A stretch of 31,068 nucleotides of DNA from JAPHTQ01 sp050287105. Its GTDB lineage: Bacteria; Pseudomonadota; Gammaproteobacteria; Thiohalomonadales; Thiohalomonadaceae. The translations under genes and the position numbers were made by a program. Each line of letters opens with the position of its first letter. Within the stretch, counting starts at the first letter, position 1. Below, piece after piece: positions 23,663 through 31,068 of this stretch. Where the stretch lies: positions 1 to 31,068 of the forward strand of contig JBNKBG010000025.1 in NCBI GenBank assembly GCA_050287105.1. The letters are read 5' to 3'. The notes under the pieces were generated by a model. That model worked only from the letters and a program-made list of their open reading frames with translations. It was not told the DNA's origin and ran no database searches.

Positions 23663-23935
23663 CTACTCTTCAACGACCTGGTAGAAGGTTTCATCTTTCT
23701 TGATCATGCCAAGATCGGCGCGGGCGCGCTCTTCGATCGCCTCCATACCGTGCTTGAGGTCACGCACCTCTGCCTCCAGCGCTTCATTACGCTCCTTCAG
23801 CCCGGCATTTTCCGCCTTTTGCTGCGCCACTTTCTGTTCCAGTTGCCAGCCGCGAAAAAGACCGTTGTTGCCGAACCACAATTGATATTGCAGCAGCAGT
23901 AACAGGGCGAAGAGGATGCCAGCGAGCCATTTCAT
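23663..23935 (-). CDS. ftsB: Cell division protein FtsB
   Basis: 90 residues from the ATG at 23935, chosen because MKWLAGILFALLLLLQYQLWFG matches E. coli FtsB from its start; a start further upstream (23962) would run into the strong hairpin. One N-terminal transmembrane helix (about 3-19) is followed by a periplasmic coiled coil (about 28-65) and the conserved ERARADLGMIKKDETFY. FtsB bridges FtsQ and FtsL in the divisome. Sits between eno and ispD, its standard place in gammaproteobacteria. Confidence 0.95.
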   Translation of the reverse strand: MKWLAGILFALLLLLQYQLWFGNNGLFRGWQLEQKVAQQKAENAGLKERNEALEAEVRDLKHGMEAIEERARADLGMIKKDETFYQVVEE

Positions 23936-23949
23936 AGTCTGGATAATAT

Positions 23950-23983
23950 CAGGCCCGGGCAACCTTGTGGTTGACCGGGCCTG
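23950..23983 (-). promoter_or_regulatory. Strong hairpin between eno and ftsB, next to the ftsB start
   Basis: A 15-bp inverted repeat with a single mismatch (arms 23950-23964 and 23969-23983, tetraloop of 4 bases) ends 14 bases before the ftsB ATG. The minus-strand sequence after it is not U-rich, so it is not a standard intrinsic terminator. It may limit read-through from the highly expressed eno, act as an mRNA processing or stabilising element, or restrict ribosome access to ftsB. Confidence 0.7.
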
Positions 23984-24005
23984 TTAGTGTGAAGCGCGTC
24001 GCTCA

Positions 24006-25310
24006 CTAATCCTGCAGATTGGTGAATGCTCCGCGACCGGGATAGCTGGCCTTGTCACCCAGTGCCTCGGCGATACGGATCAGACGATTATATTTGGCGA
24101 CACGGTCAGAGCGGGACATGGAACCGGTTTTAATCTGACCGGCATTGGTGGCCACCGCCAGATCGGCGATGGTGGTGTCCTCGGTCTCACCGGAGCGATG
24201 GGAGATCACCGCGGTGTAACCAGCGTCCTTGGCCATCTGGATTGCTTCCAGGGTCTCGCTCAGGGTACCGATCTGGTTAACCTTGATAAGAATGGAGTTG
24301 GCGATGCCCTTGTCGATACCTTCCTGAAGGATCTTCGGGTTGGTGACGAACAGGTCGTCGCCCACCAGTTGCACCTTTTTGCCCAGACGCTCGGTCAGCA
24401 GTTTCCAGCCGTCCCAGTCGCTCTCGTCCATCGCGTCCTCGATAGAGATGATCGGGTACTTCTCGACCCAGTCTTCCAACAGGTCGATCAGCTCTTCGGC
24501 AGTCAGTGACTTGCCTTCGGAGGTGAGTTCGTACTTACCGTCCTTGTAGAATTCGGAGCTGGCAGCGTCGATGGCGATCATGATCTCTTCGCCCGCCTTG
24601 TAGCCGGCCTTTTCGATAGCCTCCAGAATTACCTGGATCGCCTCTTCATTGGAAGAGAGGTCCGGAGCAAAGCCGCCTTCGTCACCGACAGCGGTGTTCA
24701 TACCCTTCGCGCTCAACACTTTCTTCAGCGCATGAAACACTTCGGAACCGTAGCGAATCGCCTCACTAATGGAAGCGGCACCCACCGGCACGATCATGAA
24801 CTCCTGCATATCGACGCTGTTGTCAGCATGCTCACCGCCGTTGATGATATTCATCATCGGTACCGGCATGGTGAAATCAATGCCCTTGCCTTCCGCCAGA
24901 TAGCGGTAGAGCGGCATCTCATGGGCCATGGCAGCGGCCTTGGCGCAGGCCAGGGAGACGGCAAGGATGGCGTTGGCACCCAGCTCACCCTTGTTCTCGC
25001 TTCCATCCAGTTCGATCAGGGTCTGGTCGATGATCTTCTGATCCGATACATCCATACCATTGAGGGCCTTGGCGATGGGACCGTTCACATTGGCCACCGC
25101 ATCAAGTACGCCCTTTCCGCCGAAGCGTTCTGCATCGTTATCGCGCAGTTCAATCGCTTCACGGGAACCGGTCGAGGCACCAGAGGGAACGGCGGCGCGC
25201 CCCATGGCGCCCCCAGCCAGAACCACGTCTGCCTCTACAGTGGGGTTACCACGGGAGTCGATGATTTCACGGGCACGTACGATTGCGATTTGGGTCTTGT
25301 TGTCACTCAT
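24006..25310 (-). CDS. eno: Enolase
   Basis: A 434-residue glycolytic enzyme interconverting 2-phosphoglycerate and phosphoenolpyruvate. AREIIDSRGNPTVEADV at the N-terminus, GDEGGFAPDL, the metal aspartates in ISIEDAMDE and VGDDLFVTN, and the catalytic-loop SHRSGETEDTTIADLAV are all conserved. It starts 38 bases after kdsA and precedes ftsB, with a hairpin after its stop. Confidence 0.98.
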   Translation of the reverse strand: MSDNKTQIAIVRAREIIDSRGNPTVEADVVLAGGAMGRAAVPSGASTGSREAIELRDNDAERFGGKGVLDAVANVNGPIAKALNGMDVSDQKIIDQTLIELDGSENKGELGANAILAVSLACAKAAAMAHEMPLYRYLAEGKGIDFTMPVPMMNIINGGEHADNSVDMQEFMIVPVGAASISEAIRYGSEVFHALKKVLSAKGMNTAVGDEGGFAPDLSSNEEAIQVILEAIEKAGYKAGEEIMIAIDAASSEFYKDGKYELTSEGKSLTAEELIDLLEDWVEKYPIISIEDAMDESDWDGWKLLTERLGKKVQLVGDDLFVTNPKILQEGIDKGIANSILIKVNQIGTLSETLEAIQMAKDAGYTAVISHRSGETEDTTIADLAVATNAGQIKTGSMSRSDRVAKYNRLIRIAEALGDKASYPGRGAFTNLQD

Positions 25311-25348
25311 TGATTATCACTATCCAGATTTAATTAAAGTTATCGAGG

Positions 25349-26185
25349 TTAGATTAATTCGTTTTCGATGAAGCCCTGTTGCTTGACCACTTCATCCAAT
25401 GCCTTGAGGGTACTTAGCAAAGATTTCATCTTCGCCAGCGGCCACATATTGGGGCCATCGGAAAGGCCCCTGTCCGGGTCAGGGTGGGTCTCCATGAAGA
25501 GCCCCGCGATACCGCTGGCCACCGCAGCCCGGGCCAGCACCGGTACGAATTCGCGCTGCCCGCCGGAGCGACCGCCGAGTCCACCTGGCTGCTGCACTGA
25601 GTGGGTGGCGTCGAACACCACCGGACAGCCGGTCGCACGCATCACCGCCAGACCGCGCATATCGCTGATCAGTGTATTGTAGCCGAAGGAGACGCCACGC
25701 TCGCAGACCATGATCTGCTCGTTGCCGACCTCACGCGCCTTCTCCACCACGTTGGCCATGTCCCACGGTGCGAGGAACTGGCCCTTCTTGATGTTCACGG
25801 GCCGACCCTGACGGGCGACTTCCTGAATGAAGTTGGTCTGGCGGCAGAGAAACGCCGGGGTTTGCAGCACATCAACCACCGCAGCGACCTCCGCCAACGG
25901 GGTGTCCTCATGCACGTCGGTGAGTACCGGCAGACCGTACTGCTGTTTTACCTTCTGCAGGATCGCCAACCCCTGCTCCACACCCGGGCCACGGAAGCTG
26001 GATGAAGAGGTGCGGTTGGCCTTGTCGAAGGAGGCCTTGAAGATGAAGTTTATCCCCAGTTCACGACACAGGGATTGCAGCTCGCCAGCGGTATCGAGTA
26101 CCAGCTGCTCGCTCTCGATCACGCAGGGACCGGCGATCAGGAACAGGGGATGGTCGAGGCCCGCCTCGAAGCCGCATAGCTCCAT
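25349..26185 (-). CDS. kdsA: 3-deoxy-8-phosphooctulonate synthase
   Basis: A 278-residue enzyme that condenses arabinose 5-phosphate with phosphoenolpyruvate to make Kdo 8-phosphate for lipopolysaccharide. IAGPCVIESE, FKASFDKANRTSSSSFRGPG (signature near 48-67), TDVHE, and DATHSVQQPGG are present. Its ATG shares one base with the pyrG stop (TGATG), so it is translationally coupled. Presence implies a Gram-negative outer membrane with Kdo. Confidence 0.97.
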   Translation of the reverse strand: MELCGFEAGLDHPLFLIAGPCVIESEQLVLDTAGELQSLCRELGINFIFKASFDKANRTSSSSFRGPGVEQGLAILQKVKQQYGLPVLTDVHEDTPLAEVAAVVDVLQTPAFLCRQTNFIQEVARQGRPVNIKKGQFLAPWDMANVVEKAREVGNEQIMVCERGVSFGYNTLISDMRGLAVMRATGCPVVFDATHSVQQPGGLGGRSGGQREFVPVLARAAVASGIAGLFMETHPDPDRGLSDGPNMWPLAKMKSLLSTLKALDEVVKQQGFIENELI

Positions 26186-27816
26186 CAGGCCTTGTTCTCC
26201 CCATATTTGCGTGCCGCGGCGACAAAACCGCTAAACAGCGGATGACCATCACGCGGGGTGGAGGTGAACTCCGGGTGGAACTGACAGGCGACGAACCAGG
26301 GATGATTCGGCAGCTCAACCACCTCGACCAGCGACTTGTCCTCGGAGAGACCGGCAAACACCAGTCCGGCCTCACTGAGTGGTTCGCGATAGTTGTTATT
26401 GAATTCGTAACGATGGCGATGGCGCTCGACGATCGTATCCTTGCCGTAGAGATCGCGCACCTTGCTGCCCTCCTGCAGATGGCAGGTTTGACCACCGAGA
26501 CGCATGGTGCCACCCAGATCGGACTTCTCATCGCGGGTGACCACGGTGCCGTCGGCCTCCACCCACTCCGTGATCAGGGCGATCACCGGATGGGCCGCCT
26601 CTTTACGGAATTCGGTGCTATGGGCGCCGGCAAGACCGGCCACATTGCGGGCATATTCAATCACCGCAACCTGCATACCGAGGCAGATGCCAAGATAGGG
26701 AATGTTGTTCTCACGGGCGTAGCGCACCGCGGCGATCTTGCCCTCCACACCGCGCTCACCAAAGCCGCCAGGAACGAGGATAGCGTCTTTACCTTCAAGA
26801 CAGCCGATGCCCTCTTTCTCTACGTCCTCGGAATCGATGTATTCGATCTTCACCTTGGTGAGGGTCTTAATCCCGGCGTGGATCAACGCCTCGGAGAGGG
26901 ATTTATAGGCCTCGGTCAGATCGACATATTTGCCCACCATGGCAATGGTGGTCATACCGGTCGGGTTATGCAGCGCATGAATCACCGCTTCCCATTCGGA
27001 GAGATCCGCCGGTTTGGTGTCGATGCAGAGCTTCTCCACGACGATGTCATCCAGCTTCTGCTTATGCAGCTCCAGCGGGATGCAGTAGATGGAATCGACG
27101 TCGATGGCGGAGATAACCGCTCGCTCTTCAACGTTGGTGAAGAGGGCAATCTTGCGCTTTTCGTCTTCCGGCACCGGACGGTCGGCACGGCAGATCAGAA
27201 TATCGGGCTGGATACCGATGGAGCGAAGCTCCTTAACCGAGTGCTGGGTAGGCTTGGTCTTGAGCTCGCCCGCGGTAGGGATATAGGGCAGCAGAGTCAG
27301 GTGCATGAAGAGCACATTGTCGTGACCCAGCTCCACCTTCATCTGGCGAATCGCCTCGAGGAAGGGGAGTGATTCGATGTCACCCACGGTACCGCCGATC
27401 TCGACCATTGCCACGTCATAACCGTCCGCACCCGCCTTGACGCTGCGTTTGATCTCGTCGGTGATGTGGGGAATGACCTGCACCGTACCGCCCAGGTAAT
27501 CGCCGCGGCGCTCCTTGCGGATCACGTGTTCGTAGATACGACCGGTGGTGAAGTTGTTGCGCTGGGTCATGGTGGAGCGGATGAAGCGCTCGTAGTGTCC
27601 CAAATCCAGGTCGGTTTCTGCACCGTCTTCAGTAACAAAGACCTCACCATGCTGGAACGGACTCATGGTCCCCGGATCGACGTTGATGTAGGGGTCGAGC
27701 TTTAGCATGGTGACAGAGAGGCCGCGGGCTTCAAGAATGGCCGCAAGGGAGGCAGAAGCGATGCCCTTGCCAAGGGAAGAGACCACACCGCCGGTAATAA
27801 AGATGTACTTCGTCAT
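26185..27816 (-). CDS. pyrG: CTP synthase
   Basis: A 543-residue enzyme that aminates UTP to CTP using glutamine and ATP. The N-terminal synthetase domain has ITGGVVSSLGKGI (8-20) and IGGTVGDIES; the C-terminal class I glutamine amidotransferase domain has nucleophile Cys378 in GICLGMQ and the FHPEF motif for His/Glu of the triad. ATG start, 65 bases after tilS. It supplies CTP to the downstream Kdo and MEP steps encoded by its neighbours. Confidence 0.98.
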   Translation of the reverse strand: MTKYIFITGGVVSSLGKGIASASLAAILEARGLSVTMLKLDPYINVDPGTMSPFQHGEVFVTEDGAETDLDLGHYERFIRSTMTQRNNFTTGRIYEHVIRKERRGDYLGGTVQVIPHITDEIKRSVKAGADGYDVAMVEIGGTVGDIESLPFLEAIRQMKVELGHDNVLFMHLTLLPYIPTAGELKTKPTQHSVKELRSIGIQPDILICRADRPVPEDEKRKIALFTNVEERAVISAIDVDSIYCIPLELHKQKLDDIVVEKLCIDTKPADLSEWEAVIHALHNPTGMTTIAMVGKYVDLTEAYKSLSEALIHAGIKTLTKVKIEYIDSEDVEKEGIGCLEGKDAILVPGGFGERGVEGKIAAVRYARENNIPYLGICLGMQVAVIEYARNVAGLAGAHSTEFRKEAAHPVIALITEWVEADGTVVTRDEKSDLGGTMRLGGQTCHLQEGSKVRDLYGKDTIVERHRHRYEFNNNYREPLSEAGLVFAGLSEDKSLVEVVELPNHPWFVACQFHPEFTSTPRDGHPLFSGFVAAARKYGENKA

Positions 27817-27881
27817 GAAAACGTAACAGTCTGAGTTTGGGGAAAATATTTCGGCGCCGGGCCGGGCTAATTGTCGTTGTT

Positions 27882-29231
27882 TTACGTTCCCTTTTCAATG
27901 GCGAATAGCGACCAATGCAGCATAATCCCCTCTTCTTTTTCATTTGCGGTAAATTTTTCCGCTGTCCACAGACCGGATACCTGCGCCAGCTCATCGTTGA
28001 GATAGAGCAACGGGCGACGCTCGCGCTCCCAGGGCGGCACCCCGGCCTCCTGGTAGAGCCGCTTCAAATCGTGGTGTCCCTGCCTGCCTGGCAGTTGCAG
28101 CGACTCACCGCCCTGGCGCAGACGCAACTCAGCGCGCATACCACGCAGCATTTCCGCTGACAGACCGCGTCCCCGTTCCCTGCGCAGCTGCACACAACCC
28201 AGTGACGCGGGCAGACGAATCTCTCCTGCACCGTCCCAGTGCATCAGGAATGGCTCTTCCGCCAGCGCGGGCAGCGATGGCATGAACCAGACCCCGTCAC
28301 GGTAGCGACGCACTTCGACCCCGGGCCAGCTCACCAGCGGCATGGCATCCTCGGCGGCGGGCAGTAACTCCTCCACTACCTGCTGCAACTGTTTCACCTC
28401 CGGCAGGAGGAGACCGAGCTGGCGACAGTGGAAACGCAACAGGTTGCGACAACGGGCAGGAGTCAGGCTGCGCAGCAGATCGAGTGAGAGCACCTCCCCC
28501 TCTCCCAGCGCCGCCCGTCGATCCTCCGCCGCCAGTTCATCCAGCAACTGGGCACTTTCGGCAAAGTTGGCCGCACTACGCGCCAGTACCTTGTGTATAC
28601 CGGCACGGCGCTGCTCCAGTTGCGGCAGCAGAGTGTGGCGCAGGTAGTTGCGTTCCAGGGTGGTGTCGAAGTTGCTCGGATCGTCGATCCAGTGCAATTG
28701 ATGTTCGCGGGCGTAGGCTTCCAGCTCGGCGCGCGGCGTATCGAGCAGTGGACGCAGGAGCACGCCCCTGGCCAGAGGACGCTGCTGTGGCATCGACGCC
28801 AGACCGTGTACCCCGCCTCCACGCAGCAGTTGCAGCAGCAGCGTCTCCGCCTGATCGTCCCGATGGTGGGCGCTGAGCAGCACCTCCCCCTCGCCCAGAA
28901 GATTCTCGAATACCGCATAGCGGGCATGACGCGCCGCGGCCTCCAATCCCTTGCCGTTATCCCGCGCCACCGTCACCCTCTCCGTTGTCAGCGATACATC
29001 CAGCGCATCACAGACATCGCGGCAGTGACGCGACCAGTCGGCAGAGTGTTGCGAAAGCCCGTGATCCACATGCAGCGCCAGCACCGACGCATCCAGTTGA
29101 TCACGAATGGAGGCCATTAGATGCAACAGCACGGTGGAATCGAGACCGCCGCTGAAGGCGACCCAATACCGCGTTGCTGCGGCTTGCGATTGCAGCAGGG
29201 TGAGAAGATGTTGGCGGAGGGATTGTGGCAT
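27882..29231 (-). CDS. tilS: tRNA(Ile)-lysidine synthase
   Basis: 449 residues from the ATG at 29231 (MPQSLRQHLL). The frame stays open upstream to an ATG at 29249 and a TTG at 29261, but those add residues with no family counterpart, and GGGGTTGAG offers a ribosome site for 29231. The N-terminal PP-loop FSGGLDSTVLL binds ATP; AHHRDDQAETLLLQLLRGG and the C-terminal TilS substrate-binding domain follow. It converts C34 of tRNA-Ile(CAU) to lysidine, preventing AUG misreading; essential. Sits between accA and pyrG. Confidence 0.94.
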   Translation of the reverse strand: MPQSLRQHLLTLLQSQAAATRYWVAFSGGLDSTVLLHLMASIRDQLDASVLALHVDHGLSQHSADWSRHCRDVCDALDVSLTTERVTVARDNGKGLEAAARHARYAVFENLLGEGEVLLSAHHRDDQAETLLLQLLRGGGVHGLASMPQQRPLARGVLLRPLLDTPRAELEAYAREHQLHWIDDPSNFDTTLERNYLRHTLLPQLEQRRAGIHKVLARSAANFAESAQLLDELAAEDRRAALGEGEVLSLDLLRSLTPARCRNLLRFHCRQLGLLLPEVKQLQQVVEELLPAAEDAMPLVSWPGVEVRRYRDGVWFMPSLPALAEEPFLMHWDGAGEIRLPASLGCVQLRRERGRGLSAEMLRGMRAELRLRQGGESLQLPGRQGHHDLKRLYQEAGVPPWERERRPLLYLNDELAQVSGLWTAEKFTANEKEEGIMLHWSLFAIEKGT

Positions 29232-29261
29232 GGCAATACTCAACCCCATGGAAATGAACAA

Positions 29262-29314
29262 CGCGAAGAGACAAAGGCAGAAATGTAGATTGATTTACCT
29301 TTGCGTACTTCGCG
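29262..29314 (-). repeat. CGCAAAG-type repeat and imperfect hairpin between accA and tilS
   Basis: On the minus strand CGCAAAG, CGCGAAG and CGCAAAG recur at 9-base spacing (plus coordinates 29317-29323, 29308-29314, 29299-29305). An opposing copy at 29262-29277 pairs with 29298-29314 to form a stem-loop with an internal mismatch bulge. It fills most of the 106-base gap between the two genes and looks like a dispersed intergenic repeat rather than a gene. Confidence 0.6.
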
Positions 29315-29337
29315 TCCTTTGCGGTTAAGGCTTTTAT

Positions 29338-30297
29338 CTATTTAGTTTCGAAATTACCGAAGGACATCAGACGGCGATAACGGTTGTCCAGCAGCTGTGC
29401 GGTTTCGAGACGGTCCACCTCTTCCAGTTTACCAAGCAGGGCACGCTTGATGTTGGCGGCCATGGCAGGCACGTCGCGGTGTGCGCCGCCCAGCGGTTCG
29501 GGAATGATGAAATCGATCAGGCCCAGTTCCTTGAGTCGCTCCGAGGTAATACCCAATGCCTCGGCGGCATCGGAGGCCTTCTCAGCGCTCTTCCACAGAA
29601 TTGAGGCGCAGCCTTCGGGAGAAATAACCGAATAGGTGCTGTATTGCAGCATCATCACCCGGTCGCCGACGCCAATCGCCAGGGCGCCACCGGAGCCGCC
29701 CTCGCCGATTACGGTACAGATGATCGGGGTACGCAGTTTGGACATCTCCAGCAGATTGCGCGCGATGGCCTCGGACTGACCACGCTCTTCGGCACCGACA
29801 CCGGGATAGGCCCCGGGGGTATCGATGAAGGTGAGGATCGGCAGGCGGAAACGCTCGGCCATCTCCATCAGACGCAGCGCCTTGCGGTAACCTTCCGGAC
29901 GCGGCATACCGAAGTTGCGGATCACCTTCTCTTTGGTGTCGCGCCCTTTCTGATGACCGATGACCATTACCGGGCGACCATCCAGACGGGCCACACCACC
30001 GACAATCGCCTTGTCATCGGCATAGGCGCGATCGCCGTGCAGCTCTTCAAAATCGGTGAAGATCTGATCGATGTATTCGAGGGTGTAGGGGCGCTGCGGA
30101 TGGCGCGCCAGTTGCGAGATCTGCCAGGAGTTGAGATTGGAAAAGATCGATTCGGTCAGGCTCTTGCTTTTAGCCTGCAGGCGCGTGATCTCTTCGCCAA
30201 TGTTGATCTCGGCGTCATCGCCCACATAACGCAGCTCTTCAATCTTCGCCTCCAGCTCGGCGATGGGCTGCTCGAATTCAAGAAAATTCAGATTCAT
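29338..30297 (-). CDS. accA: Acetyl-CoA carboxylase carboxyltransferase subunit alpha
   Basis: A 319-residue subunit that, with AccD, transfers the carboxyl group from biotin to acetyl-CoA in the first step of fatty-acid synthesis. FLEFEQPIAELEAKI at the N-terminus, RHPQRPYTLEYI, DTPGAYPGVGAEERGQ and IGEGGSGGALAIGVGD form the crotonase-like acyl-CoA pocket and oxyanion loops. Immediately downstream of dnaE with a promoter-bearing gap, as in many gammaproteobacteria. Confidence 0.98.
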   Translation of the reverse strand: MNLNFLEFEQPIAELEAKIEELRYVGDDAEINIGEEITRLQAKSKSLTESIFSNLNSWQISQLARHPQRPYTLEYIDQIFTDFEELHGDRAYADDKAIVGGVARLDGRPVMVIGHQKGRDTKEKVIRNFGMPRPEGYRKALRLMEMAERFRLPILTFIDTPGAYPGVGAEERGQSEAIARNLLEMSKLRTPIICTVIGEGGSGGALAIGVGDRVMMLQYSTYSVISPEGCASILWKSAEKASDAAEALGITSERLKELGLIDFIIPEPLGGAHRDVPAMAANIKRALLGKLEEVDRLETAQLLDNRYRRLMSFGNFETK

Positions 30298-30346
30298 AGT
30301 ATTCGGATTCTATTTGCTTTTTGTATATACCATTAGCGAGTCGAGG

Positions 30347-30376
30347 ATTATACGTGAATGTTATGCGGTTTGTCGC
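30347..30376 (-). promoter_or_regulatory. Candidate sigma-70 promoter for accA
   Basis: On the minus strand GCGACA (30376-30371) and a perfect TATAAT (30352-30347) are separated by 18 bases, in the dnaE-accA gap, about 50 bases before the accA ATG. The -35 matches 4 of 6. Confidence 0.55.
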
Positions 30377-30393
30377 GTATGCCGATTTTGCCC

Positions 30394-31068
30394 TCAGCGC
30401 GAATACTCGACACGTACCTGCTCCTCACCAACCAGGTGACGGAGTCGCTTCAGCAGCTCGTCGCTGGGGCGCACCCGCCACTCATCCCCCAGGCGAACGC
30501 GGCTGACGGCACCACTGCCCCGATAGTTGATCGCGATGGGACAGCTACCGTCGCGGAACGGGGTCAGCACCTGTTGCAGCTCGCCGGTAAAACCATTGAG
30601 CGCCTGCTCCCGCGACAGATCCAGCACCAGATTGCGGGCGAAATGTTCGCGGGCGTGCTCCATGTCGCACAGTTCCTGACAGCGCATCACCAGACCGCCG
30701 GAGTAGTCGTCGTGGCGCACCTCGCCGCTGACCACCACCACCTGGTCCATTAGCAACATATCCTGATAGCGGGCATAGACGTCGCTGAACAGGGTCACCT
30801 CAATGCGTGCCGTGCGATCATCGATGGTAAGGAACCCCATTTTGTCACCGCGCTTGGTGGGGCGAGTACGTACCGCGATGATCAGCCCGGCCAGGGTGGC
30901 GTTCTGCGCCTTGTCGCCGTTGAGGCTGGCAATGCGACAGGTGGTGAAGGCGTTGATCTCCGCCTCGTATTTATTGATCGGATGCCCGGTAAGGTAGAGA
31001 CCGAGGGTCTCCTTCTCTCCGGTCAGGCGGACGTCATCCTCCCACTCGGGCACCTCGTCATAGCTGGC
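30394..31068 (-). CDS. dnaE: DNA polymerase III subunit alpha, C-terminal part (partial at right edge)
   Basis: The last 224 residues of the replicative polymerase, with the frame open to the right edge. EKETLGLYLTGHP is the conserved segment before the OB domain; an OB-fold (MGFLTIDDRTARIEVTLF to VSGEVRHDD) binds single-stranded template; the tail contains the region toward the tau-binding end (RVRLGDEWRVRPSDELLKRL). Upstream domains (PHP, palm, fingers) are outside the window. The gene order dnaE-accA supports the assignment. Confidence 0.95.
   Translation of the reverse strand, partial: ASYDEVPEWEDDVRLTGEKETLGLYLTGHPINKYEAEINAFTTCRIASLNGDKAQNATLAGLIIAVRTRPTKRGDKMGFLTIDDRTARIEVTLFSDVYARYQDMLLMDQVVVVSGEVRHDDYSGGLVMRCQELCDMEHAREHFARNLVLDLSREQALNGFTGELQQVLTPFRDGSCPIAINYRGSGAVSRVRLGDEWRVRPSDELLKRLRHLVGEEQVRVEYSR

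Noticed and set aside
27820..27888. AACGTAA...TTACGTT inverted repeat around the tilS-pyrG gap
   Set aside because: Seven-base arms 55 bases apart, one of them inside tilS; easily due to chance.

Overview
The window looks like a chromosomal segment of a gammaproteobacterium, moderately GC-rich in its housekeeping genes. Gene order supports this: dnaE-accA-tilS-pyrG-kdsA-eno-ftsB-ispD-ispF-truD and surE-pcm-yqaA-nlpD-rpoS are classic gammaproteobacterial neighbourhoods, and rpfE-recJ is shared with Xanthomonas-like genomes. A flagellated, free-living member of a Chromatiales-type lineage is my best guess; the lineage is inference. I saw no tRNA, rRNA, CRISPR array, insertion sequence or prophage.

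Almost everything is on the minus strand; three genes (Mth938-like, Smr and a chemotaxis receptor) are on the plus strand. From right to left: the C-terminal end of dnaE (open at the right edge), accA, tilS, then pyrG, kdsA, eno, ftsB, ispD, ispF and truD (CTP, Kdo, glycolysis, division, isoprenoid and tRNA modification). A plus-strand pair follows: an Smr-domain gene and a chemotaxis receptor with an excellent flagellar sigma-28 promoter. Next is the tightly packed surE-pcm-yqaA-nlpD-rpoS block (stress survival, protein repair, envelope, stationary-phase sigma factor), separated by a bidirectional hairpin terminator from a convergent Mth938-like gene. Then comes an amino-acid operon, alaC-alaA-hom-thrC, ending in a strong hairpin, and then rpfE-recJ.

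Left of recJ the character changes (about 1-6760). Two AT-rich, translationally coupled genes encode exported proteins: a double rhodanese-like protein lacking both catalytic cysteines, and a membrane-anchored transglutaminase/protease-fold protein with an intact Cys-His-Asp triad. Downstream on the same strand is a very large secreted protein, at least 1562 residues and open at the left edge. It has a signal peptide, a TSP3-like calcium-binding segment, a fibronectin III domain, eight propeller-like blade repeats and at least five PKD-like repeats. The last three or more PKD-like repeats have an exact 288-bp period. This surface module (exported pseudo-rhodanese, transglutaminase-like enzyme, giant repeat protein) is the accessory part of the window and the best candidate for an undescribed system. 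An eight-cytosine tract inside the giant gene is a possible phase-variation site.
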